The notes beneath the pieces were generated by a model that was given only the letters and a program-made list of their open reading frames with translations, did no database searches and was not told the origin of the DNA. Positions 26,733 to 34,495 of a stretch of DNA of 64,000 nucleotides are shown piece by piece. Origin of the DNA: Pedobacter frigiditerrae (lineage in GTDB: Bacteria > Bacteroidota > Bacteroidia > Sphingobacteriales > Sphingobacteriaceae). The position numbers were made by a program, and so were the translations under genes. The first letter of the stretch is position 1; each line of letters starts with the position of its first letter. Where the stretch lies: positions 372,001 to 436,000 of the forward strand of contig NZ_JAVTSS010000002.1 in the NCBI RefSeq assembly GCF_032678705.1. The letters are read 5' to 3'.

Positions 26733-27980
26733 ATGGAGCTAAATCTACATACAAAACAACACCTCGCAAATTTATTGGCAAAACCAGCAATGGTTTCGTC
26801 AGCAGATGCTGATTTGTTGTCAGATTTAGTTAAAAAATATCCTTATTATCAGCCGTTACATTTATTGTTAGCGAAAGCCAACGAGAACGATTCAACCTTA
26901 GCCACTGCAGCTTTATACAATGGAGGTGCTCTGTTGCATCAAGTAATTCATCAGCCAGAAGGTTTAGTGAGCAGTAAATTAAATTTTGCTGTTGGCGCCA
27001 TCAAGGCGGATGAAAACCAAACCTACGAGCAAATAGAAAGCGCTGAAGATTTAGAAGCGACCGAAACTTTAACGGATGAGCAAGAAACTTTCGAGGAAAT
27101 TGCTGAGATTGAGGTTGACAACAAGGCTGAGATTGAGAGCAAGGTTGAGGATGAAGATGAAGTTTATGAAGAGATTGCAGAATTAAACATCCCTGCAGCA
27201 GTAGAAACTGAAAAAGAAGAAGAAGTTTTTGATGAAATAGCTGAGGTTGATACCATTGCTTTTGCTCCTATAGAGCCTAAGGTTGAGGATGAGGTTAAAA
27301 CCAATAACGAGATCGTAGAAGAAACTTTACCTGATGAATTAGCCATTGAAAGCATTGTAGCGTCAGACTTTTTTGCATTCGAGAAGAGCTTTACTACTGA
27401 AATTTCTGAAACACCGAAAAACGAGACTAAAGTATTTACGCATCCAGAAGAGTACGACCAAGAAGCAGAAGCGCAAACGGTTAGTAAATATGATGATGAT
27501 AAACTGCCTTATACTTTTTTATGGTGGTTAGCAAAAACACGTAAGGAGCATGAGCAGATTTTTCAACCTTATGTTACGCCAAAAAAAGGCAGTAACACAC
27601 CTGCTGCTACGGGTGAATTACAGCAACAATATGTAGAGCATATCTTCCATTTGCAAACGCCATTTAACGTTGCCGATGAAGCAAGCAAAGGTCCGTTAAA
27701 TAAACAAGTTGCACATAAAGGAGCAGATATTATAGATTCGTTCATTAAAAACGAACCACAAATAAGACCACCAAAGGCCGAGCAAATTAATAATGAGAAC
27801 AAGGCAAAGAAAAGTGCTGAAGATCATAATGATTTAGTTTCAGAAACTTTGGCGGCAATTTATATCGAGCAAACGCTTTATCACAAGGCTATAGATACTT
27901 ATGAAAAATTAAGTTTGAAATTTCCAGAAAAAAGCCGTTACTTTGCCGACCTTATTCAATCTTTAGAAAAGAAAATTTAA
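26733..27980 (+). CDS. Acidic protein with EEIAE repeats
   Basis: 415-residue hydrophilic protein with no signal peptide. The N-terminal part (1-90) is globular-looking; the middle (100-235) is a low-complexity acidic segment with recurring EEIAE-type motifs (QETFEEIAEIE, EVYEEIAELN, EVFDEIAEVD); the C-terminus (from about 350) is helical and ends with a TPR-like AIDTYEKLSLKFPEKSRYFADLI. I do not recognise a named family. It sits between lptE and secG, suggesting an envelope-linked role. Confidence 0.7.
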   Translation: MELNLHTKQHLANLLAKPAMVSSADADLLSDLVKKYPYYQPLHLLLAKANENDSTLATAALYNGGALLHQVIHQPEGLVSSKLNFAVGAIKADENQTYEQIESAEDLEATETLTDEQETFEEIAEIEVDNKAEIESKVEDEDEVYEEIAELNIPAAVETEKEEEVFDEIAEVDTIAFAPIEPKVEDEVKTNNEIVEETLPDELAIESIVASDFFAFEKSFTTEISETPKNETKVFTHPEEYDQEAEAQTVSKYDDDKLPYTFLWWLAKTRKEHEQIFQPYVTPKKGSNTPAATGELQQQYVEHIFHLQTPFNVADEASKGPLNKQVAHKGADIIDSFIKNEPQIRPPKAEQINNENKAKKSAEDHNDLVSETLAAIYIEQTLYHKAIDTYEKLSLKFPEKSRYFADLIQSLEKKI

Positions 27981-27994
27981 CAACATAAAATACC

Positions 27995-28354
27995 ATGGTA
28001 ACCTTTTTAATCATTTTATTAATTATTTTTTGCATCGCATTAGGTGGATTTGTTTTAATACAAAACCCAAAAGGTGGTGGTTTGGCTACTGGCGGTTCTG
28101 GTAGTAACATGTTTGGTGTACAACGTACTGGTGACGTTTTAGAAAAAGGAACATGGGTATTGTTAACCTTAATTGTAGTTTGTTCATTAGCAATTACCAC
28201 TGTTGGTAAATCTGGTAGTGGTGCATCTGCAGGCGCTTCTAAAATTGACGATAAAATTAGCAAACAGGCTAATCCATCTATTTTAGGCGGTGGCAATAAA
28301 ACTGCTCCACCAGCTGCAACTCCTGCAAAAGCTGGAGATACAACTAAAAAGTAA
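27995..28354 (+). CDS. secG: Preprotein translocase subunit SecG
   Basis: 119 residues with two membrane spans (about 1-22 and 54-72) separated by the conserved QNPKGGGLATGGSGSNMFG loop, then a Pro/Ala/Lys-rich tail. It stimulates SecA-driven transport through SecYE. It is the last gene of the string and is followed by a good terminator. Confidence 0.95.
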   Translation: MVTFLIILLIIFCIALGGFVLIQNPKGGGLATGGSGSNMFGVQRTGDVLEKGTWVLLTLIVVCSLAITTVGKSGSGASAGASKIDDKISKQANPSILGGGNKTAPPAATPAKAGDTTKK

Positions 28355-28376
28355 TTTCTTAAACACGAGATATTGA

Positions 28377-28408
28377 AAACTCTTAAGCGAAAGCTTAGGA
28401 GTTTTTTT
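28377..28408 (+). terminator. Terminator of secG
   Basis: Stem AAACTCTTAAGC / GCTTAGGAGTTT with a GAAA loop, followed by a T run. Confidence 0.9.
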
Positions 28409-28422
28409 GTTTTAGAGTAGTT

Positions 28423-28450
28423 CGTCATTTCGACAACAAGAGAAATCTAT
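28423..28450. repeat. GTCATTTCGAC dispersed repeat
   Basis: CGTCATTTCGACAACAAG then AGAAATCT; same family as 10882, 42605 and 52262. Confidence 0.55.
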
Positions 28451-28454
28451 CGGA

Positions 28455-28816
28455 AGCCTCATTTTTTGCAATTCTTAAATTAATACGTCATTGCCAGCTC
28501 GACTGGCAATCGTAATGCTGTGGCAGGCTTAATTGGAAATACTAGAAATCTGGCCCGTCGTTTCTAAAATTCAGGAGCCATAGTACACAGCATGCAATTT
28601 GCTGCCACTAAATTTAGGTTTGCCACACTCACAAAATAGTCCAGAAGTTCTTATTTAGTATTCCATCTAAGGCATCAGCTCAATGGATTATTAAACGAAT
28701 AAGGTTTCATATAGAAAACGATACCTTTCGAATAGAATTTGATAGTGTTCATCCTTAAAACTTGTGGTTAGGTTTAATTTTTTGTATAATTAATAACCTA
28801 AAAACAAACATAAACT
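28455..28816. other. Intergenic region with palindromic repeats
   Basis: No gene is seen. It holds a REP-like palindrome (CGTCATTGCCAGCTCGACTGGCAATCG, at 28486-28512 in two pieces), then AT-rich sequence without clear features up to the lipoprotein gene. A dispersed GTCAT repeat and the secG terminator lie just before it. Confidence 0.5.
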
Positions 28817-29886
28817 ATGAAGAAACTTTTTACCCCCCCCTCAAAAAATTTAACTTTTGGTTAATTTTAAGCTTATCTATGCTGCTTCTTGTCAATTCTT
28901 GCAGAAAAGATAAAAGCCAAAACCTACCCTTATCTAAAACAGAATTAATCGCAGAAGCTCAAAGTTATTTCAAGGATGAAATTGTAAATCTACCTCAACT
29001 TAATGACAACAATTTAAGGCACTCGTTGGACAAGACTCCTTTATGGGACAAGGCAAGTACCAGAAAAATTTCTATTGGAGATGCCGTAATTGTACCCATT
29101 AGTTATGAGCAAAAAATAAAGATTGGTTATGAAGATAGTAAAGACGAGAAGGAATTGGAAAAAACCAGCTACCTAATGCTATACAGGGACAAGGAACAAA
29201 AAATGCAGGCTGAATGGGTAACCCTTTTGCCAACAGCCACATCAAATGGCAAAAAATTCGTTGGCACTTTGATTATTGAGCAATGGAATGGCAAATTTAA
29301 GCGAGGATATGCTATTGGAGATGATGAAGAGATTTTCTCTATTGAACCATCAGGTGAACAAATTTTTAAGAAGATTGCATATAAACGAAGGGAATATTGT
29401 TTTACCATTAACCATTATGGGTATATTCGTGTTGGTGGGTATAACGGACCTCAACAATTGCTAGGCTCAGAAAGTTTTTGCTCTGGCACAGCTAATAATG
29501 GAGAAACACAAAAAACCTATGGAAGTAGTGAAGGAGGAGGTGGAGGTCCAGAAGATTATACTTATACCATAGATTGTAATTATGCAATAAATGGAACTGC
29601 TACTTGGAATACAGATTGCCAAACTTGCATTGGGGGTAATACTGGGATAACTGCTTGTGCTGACATCAAAAATCAACTTGACAGCTTCCCTTGTGCAAAA
29701 GCACTTGTTAACCAAATGTCTTCATTAAATAGTGATATTTCAAATTTGATTAATCAAGCATTTAACAAAAATGATAAAACAAATTTAGTCTTCAAACCAG
29801 GAATGAATCTTGCAGGGACAGCTATAGATGGTCAGTATACTGGTGTCAATAAATCTGGTGATAAGTCTTTTATAATATTAATTTAA
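28817..29886 (+). CDS. Putative lipoprotein, 5' piece of a split zincin; frameshift at C8 tract
   Basis: Most likely starts at ATG 28817 (MKKLFTPP), whose frame enters a C8 run at 28833-28840 and then stops after 15 codons. Adding one C would join it to the main frame, giving MKKLFTPPLKKFNFWLILSLS followed by a lipobox (VNSC) - a typical lipoprotein signal. The main frame as given uses no ATG until residue 39 of the 374-residue open frame. The mature part has cysteine-rich repeats and a GGGGG linker near residue 220, and then helices. At 29886 it stops just before the next piece, which would continue the protein in another frame. It is probably a surface lipoprotein; the two shifts make it a phase-variable gene, a pseudogene or a sequencing artefact. 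Confidence 0.55.
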
Positions 29887-29894
29887 ATCCTGAT

Positions 29895-30260
29895 ATGCTA
29901 ACTAAAGCAAGTAAGGAGTATATAATATCAGTATTATATCATGAAGCTTTGCATGCCTATCTTGCTCAAAAGAAAATTGAGCTTAGTGAAACGGAGTTTA
30001 ATACTCAATTTAGTGGTATGTTAGTAAATGGAGGAAGGCTTATAGGAGTTCAAGACCCTGATCATTGGCCAATGGGATATACTAGGTTTGTAAATGGCAT
30101 TAGAGATGTAATTCTTGCATTTAACCCTAACTTCGGCTCTACTAGAGCCTCGGCATTAGCAGTAGCGGGAATATTACCGTTAAACAATGCACAATGGACT
30201 ATTTTACAGCAGGAATTAAATACCTCTAAGCCAGGCTTTCAAGGCACAAAATGTCCATAA
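29895..30260 (+). CDS. Putative zincin (HEALH) fragment, 3' piece
   Basis: 121 residues with a metal-protease-like motif LYHEALHAYL (HExxH) near residue 16, and a second histidine motif DPDHWPMGYTRF about 40 residues on. Read back one base upstream, the frame gives INLNPDMLTKASKEYI, as expected from a longer related polypeptide, so this is probably the C-terminal part of the preceding gene. Its own ATG (29895) lies just after the stop of the first piece. Active-site residues are kept, but the fragment alone probably cannot be exported. Confidence 0.55.
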   Translation: MLTKASKEYIISVLYHEALHAYLAQKKIELSETEFNTQFSGMLVNGGRLIGVQDPDHWPMGYTRFVNGIRDVILAFNPNFGSTRASALAVAGILPLNNAQWTILQQELNTSKPGFQGTKCP

Positions 30261-30359
30261 CAAAATCAAAAGTCAATTTTAAATCATCAAAATTAAAGAA
30301 GAACATAAATCATATTATGTTATCATCATTAAAAAACAAACCTTTTAAATAATACTCGG

Positions 30360-30932
30360 ATGAAAAAATTCCCTTTTTTAATAGGCTTCTTAAGCTTTAT
30401 GTCTACCTTAACATTTTGTCAAAAAACCAAACAGGTAGATTTGTCAACCTCTATTTATAATGTATTGTTTGAAAGCAATATAAAAATAAAGGATAGCTTA
30501 ATTATTTACGCCCTCAACTTTCAACTTGAGATAATCAAAAATGGAGAAAAGACATTAGTTAATCAAATTACGGCAAACGATAGCCTTGCATTTACTTTAT
30601 TCCCATCATACAAAAAATTAAAGTCTATAAATTTTACTTCGTTAATGAATGGCAGAAAGAAAATTAGATTGATTATTCCAATTTTAATCTATGGCAGCTC
30701 ATCTGGGGAAAAAAAACATTTGGACAGTGAAGGAAGACCTTTAATAAACCTAGAATCTGCTGCGAATGCAGCTTATTCCTTATATAGCCCTTCTAAATTC
30801 AACAATTTACACAATGCAAACTTAAATTTATTACATAGACTATATCAACAAAATAAGGTATTTAAAGAGGAGGCATTTTGGGAAGCTACAACTATGAATC
30901 CTATAGTCTATGAAATTGGTAACATTAAGTAA
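30360..30932 (+). CDS. Secreted protein of unknown function
   Basis: 190 residues with an N-terminal signal (MKKFPFLIGFLSFMSTLTFCQ, cleavage near 20). The mature part is mixed alpha/beta, with no family I recognise. It follows the zincin piece by about 100 bp on the same strand and may belong to the same accessory group. Confidence 0.6.
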   Translation: MKKFPFLIGFLSFMSTLTFCQKTKQVDLSTSIYNVLFESNIKIKDSLIIYALNFQLEIIKNGEKTLVNQITANDSLAFTLFPSYKKLKSINFTSLMNGRKKIRLIIPILIYGSSSGEKKHLDSEGRPLINLESAANAAYSLYSPSKFNNLHNANLNLLHRLYQQNKVFKEEAFWEATTMNPIVYEIGNIK

Positions 30933-30943
30933 TGCAAACGCAA

Positions 30944-31003
30944 GCTGTTCGAGATGTTATGAAATGCATCTCGAACTTCTTATCAATGAGATTTGTAATC
31001 CCA
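30944..31003. repeat. GTTCGAGAT inverted repeat unit (copy 1)
   Basis: GCTGTTCGAGATG / GCATCTCGAAC hairpin followed by GAGATTTGTAATCCC. A second copy lies at 45731-45784, also 3' of a plus-strand gene, so it may act as a terminator. Confidence 0.5.
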
Positions 31004-31053
31004 TATTGGAAAATCAACAACCAGACTTTCTAACTATAAACAGATATTATGCT

Positions 31054-31149
31054 TTATACAATCGCTAATGCTGTGTCAATAGTTTTCTGCAAGGCTGTAA
31101 TTATAACCTCTTTATAGGCGTTGAAATTTTGCTCAACCTCTGGTTGGTG
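31054..31149 (-). pseudogene. C-terminal fragment of a duplicated copy of the neighbouring gene
   Basis: On the minus strand this reads EQNFNAYKEVIITALQKTI then DTALAIV-stop. The neighbouring gene (31181-31501) ends EQNFNAYKEVIITALQKTI then STALAIL-stop, so 25 of 27 residues match. An in-frame stop lies 5 residues upstream of the fragment, and no N-terminal part is present, so it is a remnant of a tandem duplication. Confidence 0.8.
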
Positions 31150-31163
31150 TTATCACCAACCAG
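31140..31163. terminator. Perfect hairpin between duplicated 3' ends
   Basis: CTGGTTGGTG / CACCAACCAG with TTAT loop, followed on the plus strand by ATTTTTAT. The core TTGGTGATAACACCAACCA recurs at 31989. Confidence 0.6.
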
Positions 31164-31180
31164 ATTTTTATAGCCCAACA

Positions 31181-31501
31181 TTACAAAATCGCTAAAGCTG
31201 TACTAATTGTTTTCTGTAGCGCAGTAATTATAACCTCTTTATACGCGTTGAAATTTTGTTCTTTGCTTTCATCTGAATCACTTTCTTTCAACGTTTTCTT
31301 AGCCAATTTCACGGCCTGTAAGTCATCAGTATAATGACTCATGAATACTTCTGGTTCCTTATTTTTCAAAATCCTAATGGTATGAGAATACTCTTCATAA
31401 ATATTCGACAGTATATCAAGACTCTTTTCATTGTAAACATTAACTCCATTTAGTTTAACCAATAGCTTTTCAAGCTTTACTCTTTCTTTTGTGTAACCCA
31501 T
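31181..31501 (-). CDS. Small protein of unknown function
   Basis: 106 residues, mostly helical and charged (MGYTKERVKLEKLLVKLNG..), without signal peptide. The C-terminus EQNFNAYKEVIITALQKTI is duplicated just downstream as a fragment (31054). I do not recognise a family. A gene with a duplicated end suggests a small tandem family that has shrunk to one intact copy. Confidence 0.6.
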   Translation of the reverse strand: MGYTKERVKLEKLLVKLNGVNVYNEKSLDILSNIYEEYSHTIRILKNKEPEVFMSHYTDDLQAVKLAKKTLKESDSDESKEQNFNAYKEVIITALQKTISTALAIL

Positions 31502-31661
31502 AATTGCGGCAAAGATATGGGTAATCCCGCTAACTAATTCTATTAATAGTTTTAACGTGATAATTCACCTGTAGTTGCTGTTCGGAAGTTACTCGTCATT
31601 CCTGTTAAAACGGGAATCTTAATGAGATAAACCGACTTTTTAATTGCCCAAAACCTACTAT

Positions 31662-31703
31662 CGCATTACGATGCCCAGTCGAACTGGGCATGACGGCAAT
31701 GAG
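31662..31703. repeat. REP-like palindrome (copy 1)
   Basis: ATGCCCAGTCGAACTGGGCAT core, with flanks CGCATTACG and GACGGCAATGAG. Related copies at 28486 and 32025. Confidence 0.65.
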
Positions 31704-31840
31704 TAGACCCGTGTTTTGTCATTACCGGCCTTGATTTTTCTTTCTGCTACCTGCACAGCAACTGTCCCCACAAAAGAACCACAAGCATCTATTACATAAA
31801 CCTTATTGCAACGGCATCCTTTGAGCGCAGCGAAAAGATA

Positions 31841-31859
31841 CCTGCCTGCGGCAGGCAGG
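31841..31859. repeat. GC-rich palindrome
   Basis: CCTGCCTGC / GCAGGCAGG around one base. It is close to the repeat at 5361-5381 and 57070-57090. Confidence 0.6.
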
Positions 31860-32024
31860 CAGTGGAAAAAAGGACTACAATTGCAGAAAAGCGATGACAT
31901 TAATTTTCTGAAAATTCTCTTTGCCATGGTTGAACCACTACTTGGGTTATCACGAACTAGCTTTACTGGTAGAAAAATTAGTGGTGGATTGGTGATAACA
32001 CCAACCACAAGTGAAACCAACTGT

Positions 32025-32081
32025 CGCATTACGATGCCCTCCCGATAGCTATCGGGACGAGCTGAGCATGACGGCAATGGT
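32025..32081. repeat. REP-like palindrome (copy 2) with nested palindrome
   Basis: CGCATTACGATGCCC then CGATAGCTATCG-type perfect palindrome (TCCCGATAGCTATCGGGA, 32040-32057) then GAGCATGACGGCAATGG. The same outer flanks occur at 31662 and 28486. Confidence 0.65.
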
Positions 32082-32278
32082 AAACTCTCTATTTAACTGC
32101 TAAGTAGTTTTTCCAATTCTGCCAGTCTGACACTTGAAATTATTTTACTAAAACCATTAACTGACAGCAAATGCAAATTTGACAAGCAAAACAGTCTTGG
32201 CACAAAAACTGATTAATCCAATTCATCGTATTATATTGCGAACTAATTCAATTACAAAAACTAAAAATAAAAGTATTT

Positions 32279-32572
32279 ATGGCTTTAAACTTTAAACCTA
32301 ATGCAGACAGAGTAGTTGTTGAAACTGCTGCTGCAGAAGAAAAAACAGCTTCAGGTATCTATATTCCTGATACCGCTAAAGAAAAACCACAACAAGGTGT
32401 TGTAGTTGCAGTTGGACCTGGTAGATATGCAGACCAAACCGGAAGTTTGATTCCTTTAAGCGTAAAAGTTGGTGATCAAGTTTTATACAGCAAATATGGT
32501 GGCACTGAAGTAACCATCGAAGGAAAAGAATATTTAATCATGAGAGATTCTGACATCCTAGGAACTCTTTAA
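32279..32572 (+). CDS. groES: Co-chaperonin GroES
   Basis: 97-residue cap of the GroEL chamber. The start [11 protein letters not shown], the mobile loop [15 protein letters not shown], and the beta-barrel core ([15 protein letters not shown]) are typical. It is followed by groEL after 90 bp, probably in one operon, with a CTCAATAC tract between. Confidence 0.97.
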   Translation: MALNFKPNADRVVVETAAAEEKTASGIYIPDTAKEKPQQGVVVAVGPGRYADQTGSLIPLSVKVGDQVLYSKYGGTEVTIEGKEYLIMRDSDILGTL

Positions 32573-32620
32573 ACCAAATATAAATCATTTAAAATTAGGT
32601 ATGTTTTGAGCTAGGACAAT

Positions 32621-32654
32621 GTCTCAAATCTCAATACTCATATCTCAAATCTTA
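32621..32654 (+). repeat. CTCAATAC-type pyrimidine tract before groEL
   Basis: Degenerate CTCAAATCTCAATACTCA repeats, 8 bp before the groEL ATG. Confidence 0.6.
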
Positions 32655-32662
32655 ATAAAACA

Positions 32663-34300
32663 ATGGCAAAACAAGTAAAATATAACGTTGAAGCACGTGA
32701 CGCCCTGAAAAGAGGTGTTGACATTTTAGCGAATGCAGTAAAAGTAACTTTAGGTCCAAAAGGTCGTAACGTAATTATCGACAAAAAATTTGGTTCACCA
32801 GCTATCACTAAAGATGGTGTAACTGTTGCTAAAGAAATCGAATTAAAAGACCCAATTGAAAACATGGGTGCTCAAATGGTTAAAGAAGTGGCTTCTAAAA
32901 CTGCAGACATTGCGGGTGATGGAACTACAACTGCTACTGTTTTAGCTCAAGCAATTATTACTACAGGTATTAAAAACGTTGCTGCTGGTGCAAATCCGAT
33001 GGATTTGAAACGTGGTATCGATAAAGCTGTTTCGGCAGTTGTTTCTAACTTAAAAGAGCAATCTCAAGCTGTTGGTGACGACAACAATAAAATTAAACAA
33101 GTTGCTTCTATTTCTGCTAATAACGATGATGTTATTGGTTCATTAATTGCAGAAGCGATGAGCAAAGTTGGTAAAGACGGTGTAATTACTGTTGAAGAAG
33201 CAAAAGGTACAGAAACTGAAGTTAAAACAGTTGAAGGTATGCAATTTGATAGAGGTTATTTATCTCCATATTTTGTAACTAATGCTGATAAAATGGAAGC
33301 GGAATTAGAAAGCCCTTACATTTTAATCTACGACAAAAAAATCAGCAACATGAAAGAATTGTTGCCAGTTTTAGAAAAAACTGTTCAAACTGGTAAACCA
33401 TTGGTTATCATTTCTGAAGATTTAGATGGCGAAGCTTTAGCTACTTTGGTAGTAAACAAAATCCGTGGTTCTCTGAAAGTTGTTGCTGTTAAAGCTCCAG
33501 GTTTTGGTGATAGAAGAAAAGCAATGTTAGAAGACATCGCTATCTTAACTGGCGGCATTGTTATCTCTGAAGAAAGAGGTTATAAATTAGAAAACGCTGA
33601 TTTAACTTATTTAGGTTCTGCTGAGAAAGTTGTGGTAGATAAAGACAATACAACTGTAATCAATGGTGCTGGTCAATCTGAAGATATTAAAGCTCGTGTT
33701 GGTCAAATCAAAGCTCAAATAGAAACTACTACTTCAGATTACGATAAAGAAAAATTACAAGAGCGTTTAGCTAAACTTTCTGGTGGTGTTGCCGTACTTT
33801 ATGTAGGTGCTGCAAGTGAAGTAGAGATGAAAGAGAAAAAAGACCGTGTTGATGATGCTTTACATGCAACTCGTGCAGCTGTAGAAGAAGGTATTGTTGC
33901 TGGTGGTGGTGTTGCATTTATTCGTGCAGTTGCTGCTTTAGCTAACTTAAAAGGTATTAACGAAGACGAAAATACTGGTATCCAAATCATTCGTCGTGCT
34001 ATCGAAGAGCCATTACGTCAAATCTGTGAAAACGCAGGTATTGAAGGTTCTATCGTTGTACAAAAAGTAAAAGAAGGTTCAGCAGATTTCGGTTACAATG
34101 CTCGTACTGATGTTTACGAAAACTTAATTGGTGCTGGTGTTATCGACCCAACTAAAGTTTCTCGTGTAGCATTAGAAAACGCAGCATCTATTGCAGCAAT
34201 GTTATTAACAACAGAAGTTGTTTTAGCAGATGAGCAAGAAGAAGCTGGTGCTGGTGCACATCCTCCAATGGGTGGCGGTGGCATGGGCGGAATGATGTAA
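32663..34300 (+). CDS. groEL: Chaperonin GroEL
   Basis: 545-residue folding chaperonin. It has the ATP-binding [14 protein letters not shown] and [12 protein letters not shown] (Asp in DGTTT), the apical domain ([18 protein letters not shown]), and the GGM-rich tail (GGGMGGMM). It follows groES and ends before a terminator. Confidence 0.98.
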   Translation: MAKQVKYNVEARDALKRGVDILANAVKVTLGPKGRNVIIDKKFGSPAITKDGVTVAKEIELKDPIENMGAQMVKEVASKTADIAGDGTTTATVLAQAIITTGIKNVAAGANPMDLKRGIDKAVSAVVSNLKEQSQAVGDDNNKIKQVASISANNDDVIGSLIAEAMSKVGKDGVITVEEAKGTETEVKTVEGMQFDRGYLSPYFVTNADKMEAELESPYILIYDKKISNMKELLPVLEKTVQTGKPLVIISEDLDGEALATLVVNKIRGSLKVVAVKAPGFGDRRKAMLEDIAILTGGIVISEERGYKLENADLTYLGSAEKVVVDKDNTTVINGAGQSEDIKARVGQIKAQIETTTSDYDKEKLQERLAKLSGGVAVLYVGAASEVEMKEKKDRVDDALHATRAAVEEGIVAGGGVAFIRAVAALANLKGINEDENTGIQIIRRAIEEPLRQICENAGIEGSIVVQKVKEGSADFGYNARTDVYENLIGAGVIDPTKVSRVALENAASIAAMLLTTEVVLADEQEEAGAGAHPPMGGGGMGGMM

Positions 34301-34381
34301 TTCAAGCCTAAAGACCAAAGCTGAAAGAGAAAAGTGCCTTAACTGAGCTTTAAGCTTTTTACTTTAGTCTTTTCCCTTTAA

Positions 34382-34416
34382 AAAATCCCTCAGAACTATA
34401 CGTTTTGGGGGATTTT
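34382..34416 (+). terminator. Terminator of groEL
   Basis: Imperfect stem AAAATCCCTCAGAAC / GTTTTGGGGGATTTT with a short loop, then TTTTG; 80 bp beyond the groEL stop. Confidence 0.7.
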
Positions 34417-34469
34417 GCTTTTAACGACAATTTCACTAACTCAAACTTAAATTTCAGGAGATAAATGGC

Positions 34470-34477
34470 TATATTTG
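34470..34477 (+). promoter_or_regulatory. -7 box of the PKD-protein operon
   Basis: TATATTTG matches TAnnTTTG, 19 bp before the GTG start at 34496. No convincing -33 TTTG was found. Confidence 0.4.
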
Positions 34478-34495
34478 GTTACCTATTGTTTTACC

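Larger units (their letters stand above)
31502..32278. other. Repeat-rich intergenic region before groES
   Basis: About 780 bp without a convincing gene. It holds two REP-like palindromes (31662-31703; 32025-32081), a GC-rich CCTGCCTGC palindrome (31841-31859) and a copy of a hairpin (31989-32004). The last 150 bp before groES are AT-rich and should hold its promoter; no CIRCE-type inverted repeat (TTAGCACTC-N9-GAGTGCTAA) is seen, so chaperone control probably follows a different system. Confidence 0.6.

Noticed and set aside
28762..28816. TTG start for the zincin lipoprotein gene
   Set aside because: It gives a weak start with MWLGLIF.. and no lipobox-preceding basic region; the ATG at 28817 plus one base explains the sequence better.
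31658..32077. Minus-strand open frame of 139 codons in the repeat region
   Set aside because: It is made of palindromic repeats read through by chance; its sequence repeats SCSARPDSYREGIVM-type peptides from both REP-like copies.
32160..32278. CIRCE operator before groES
   Set aside because: No TTAGCACTC-N9-GAGTGCTAA inverted repeat found.
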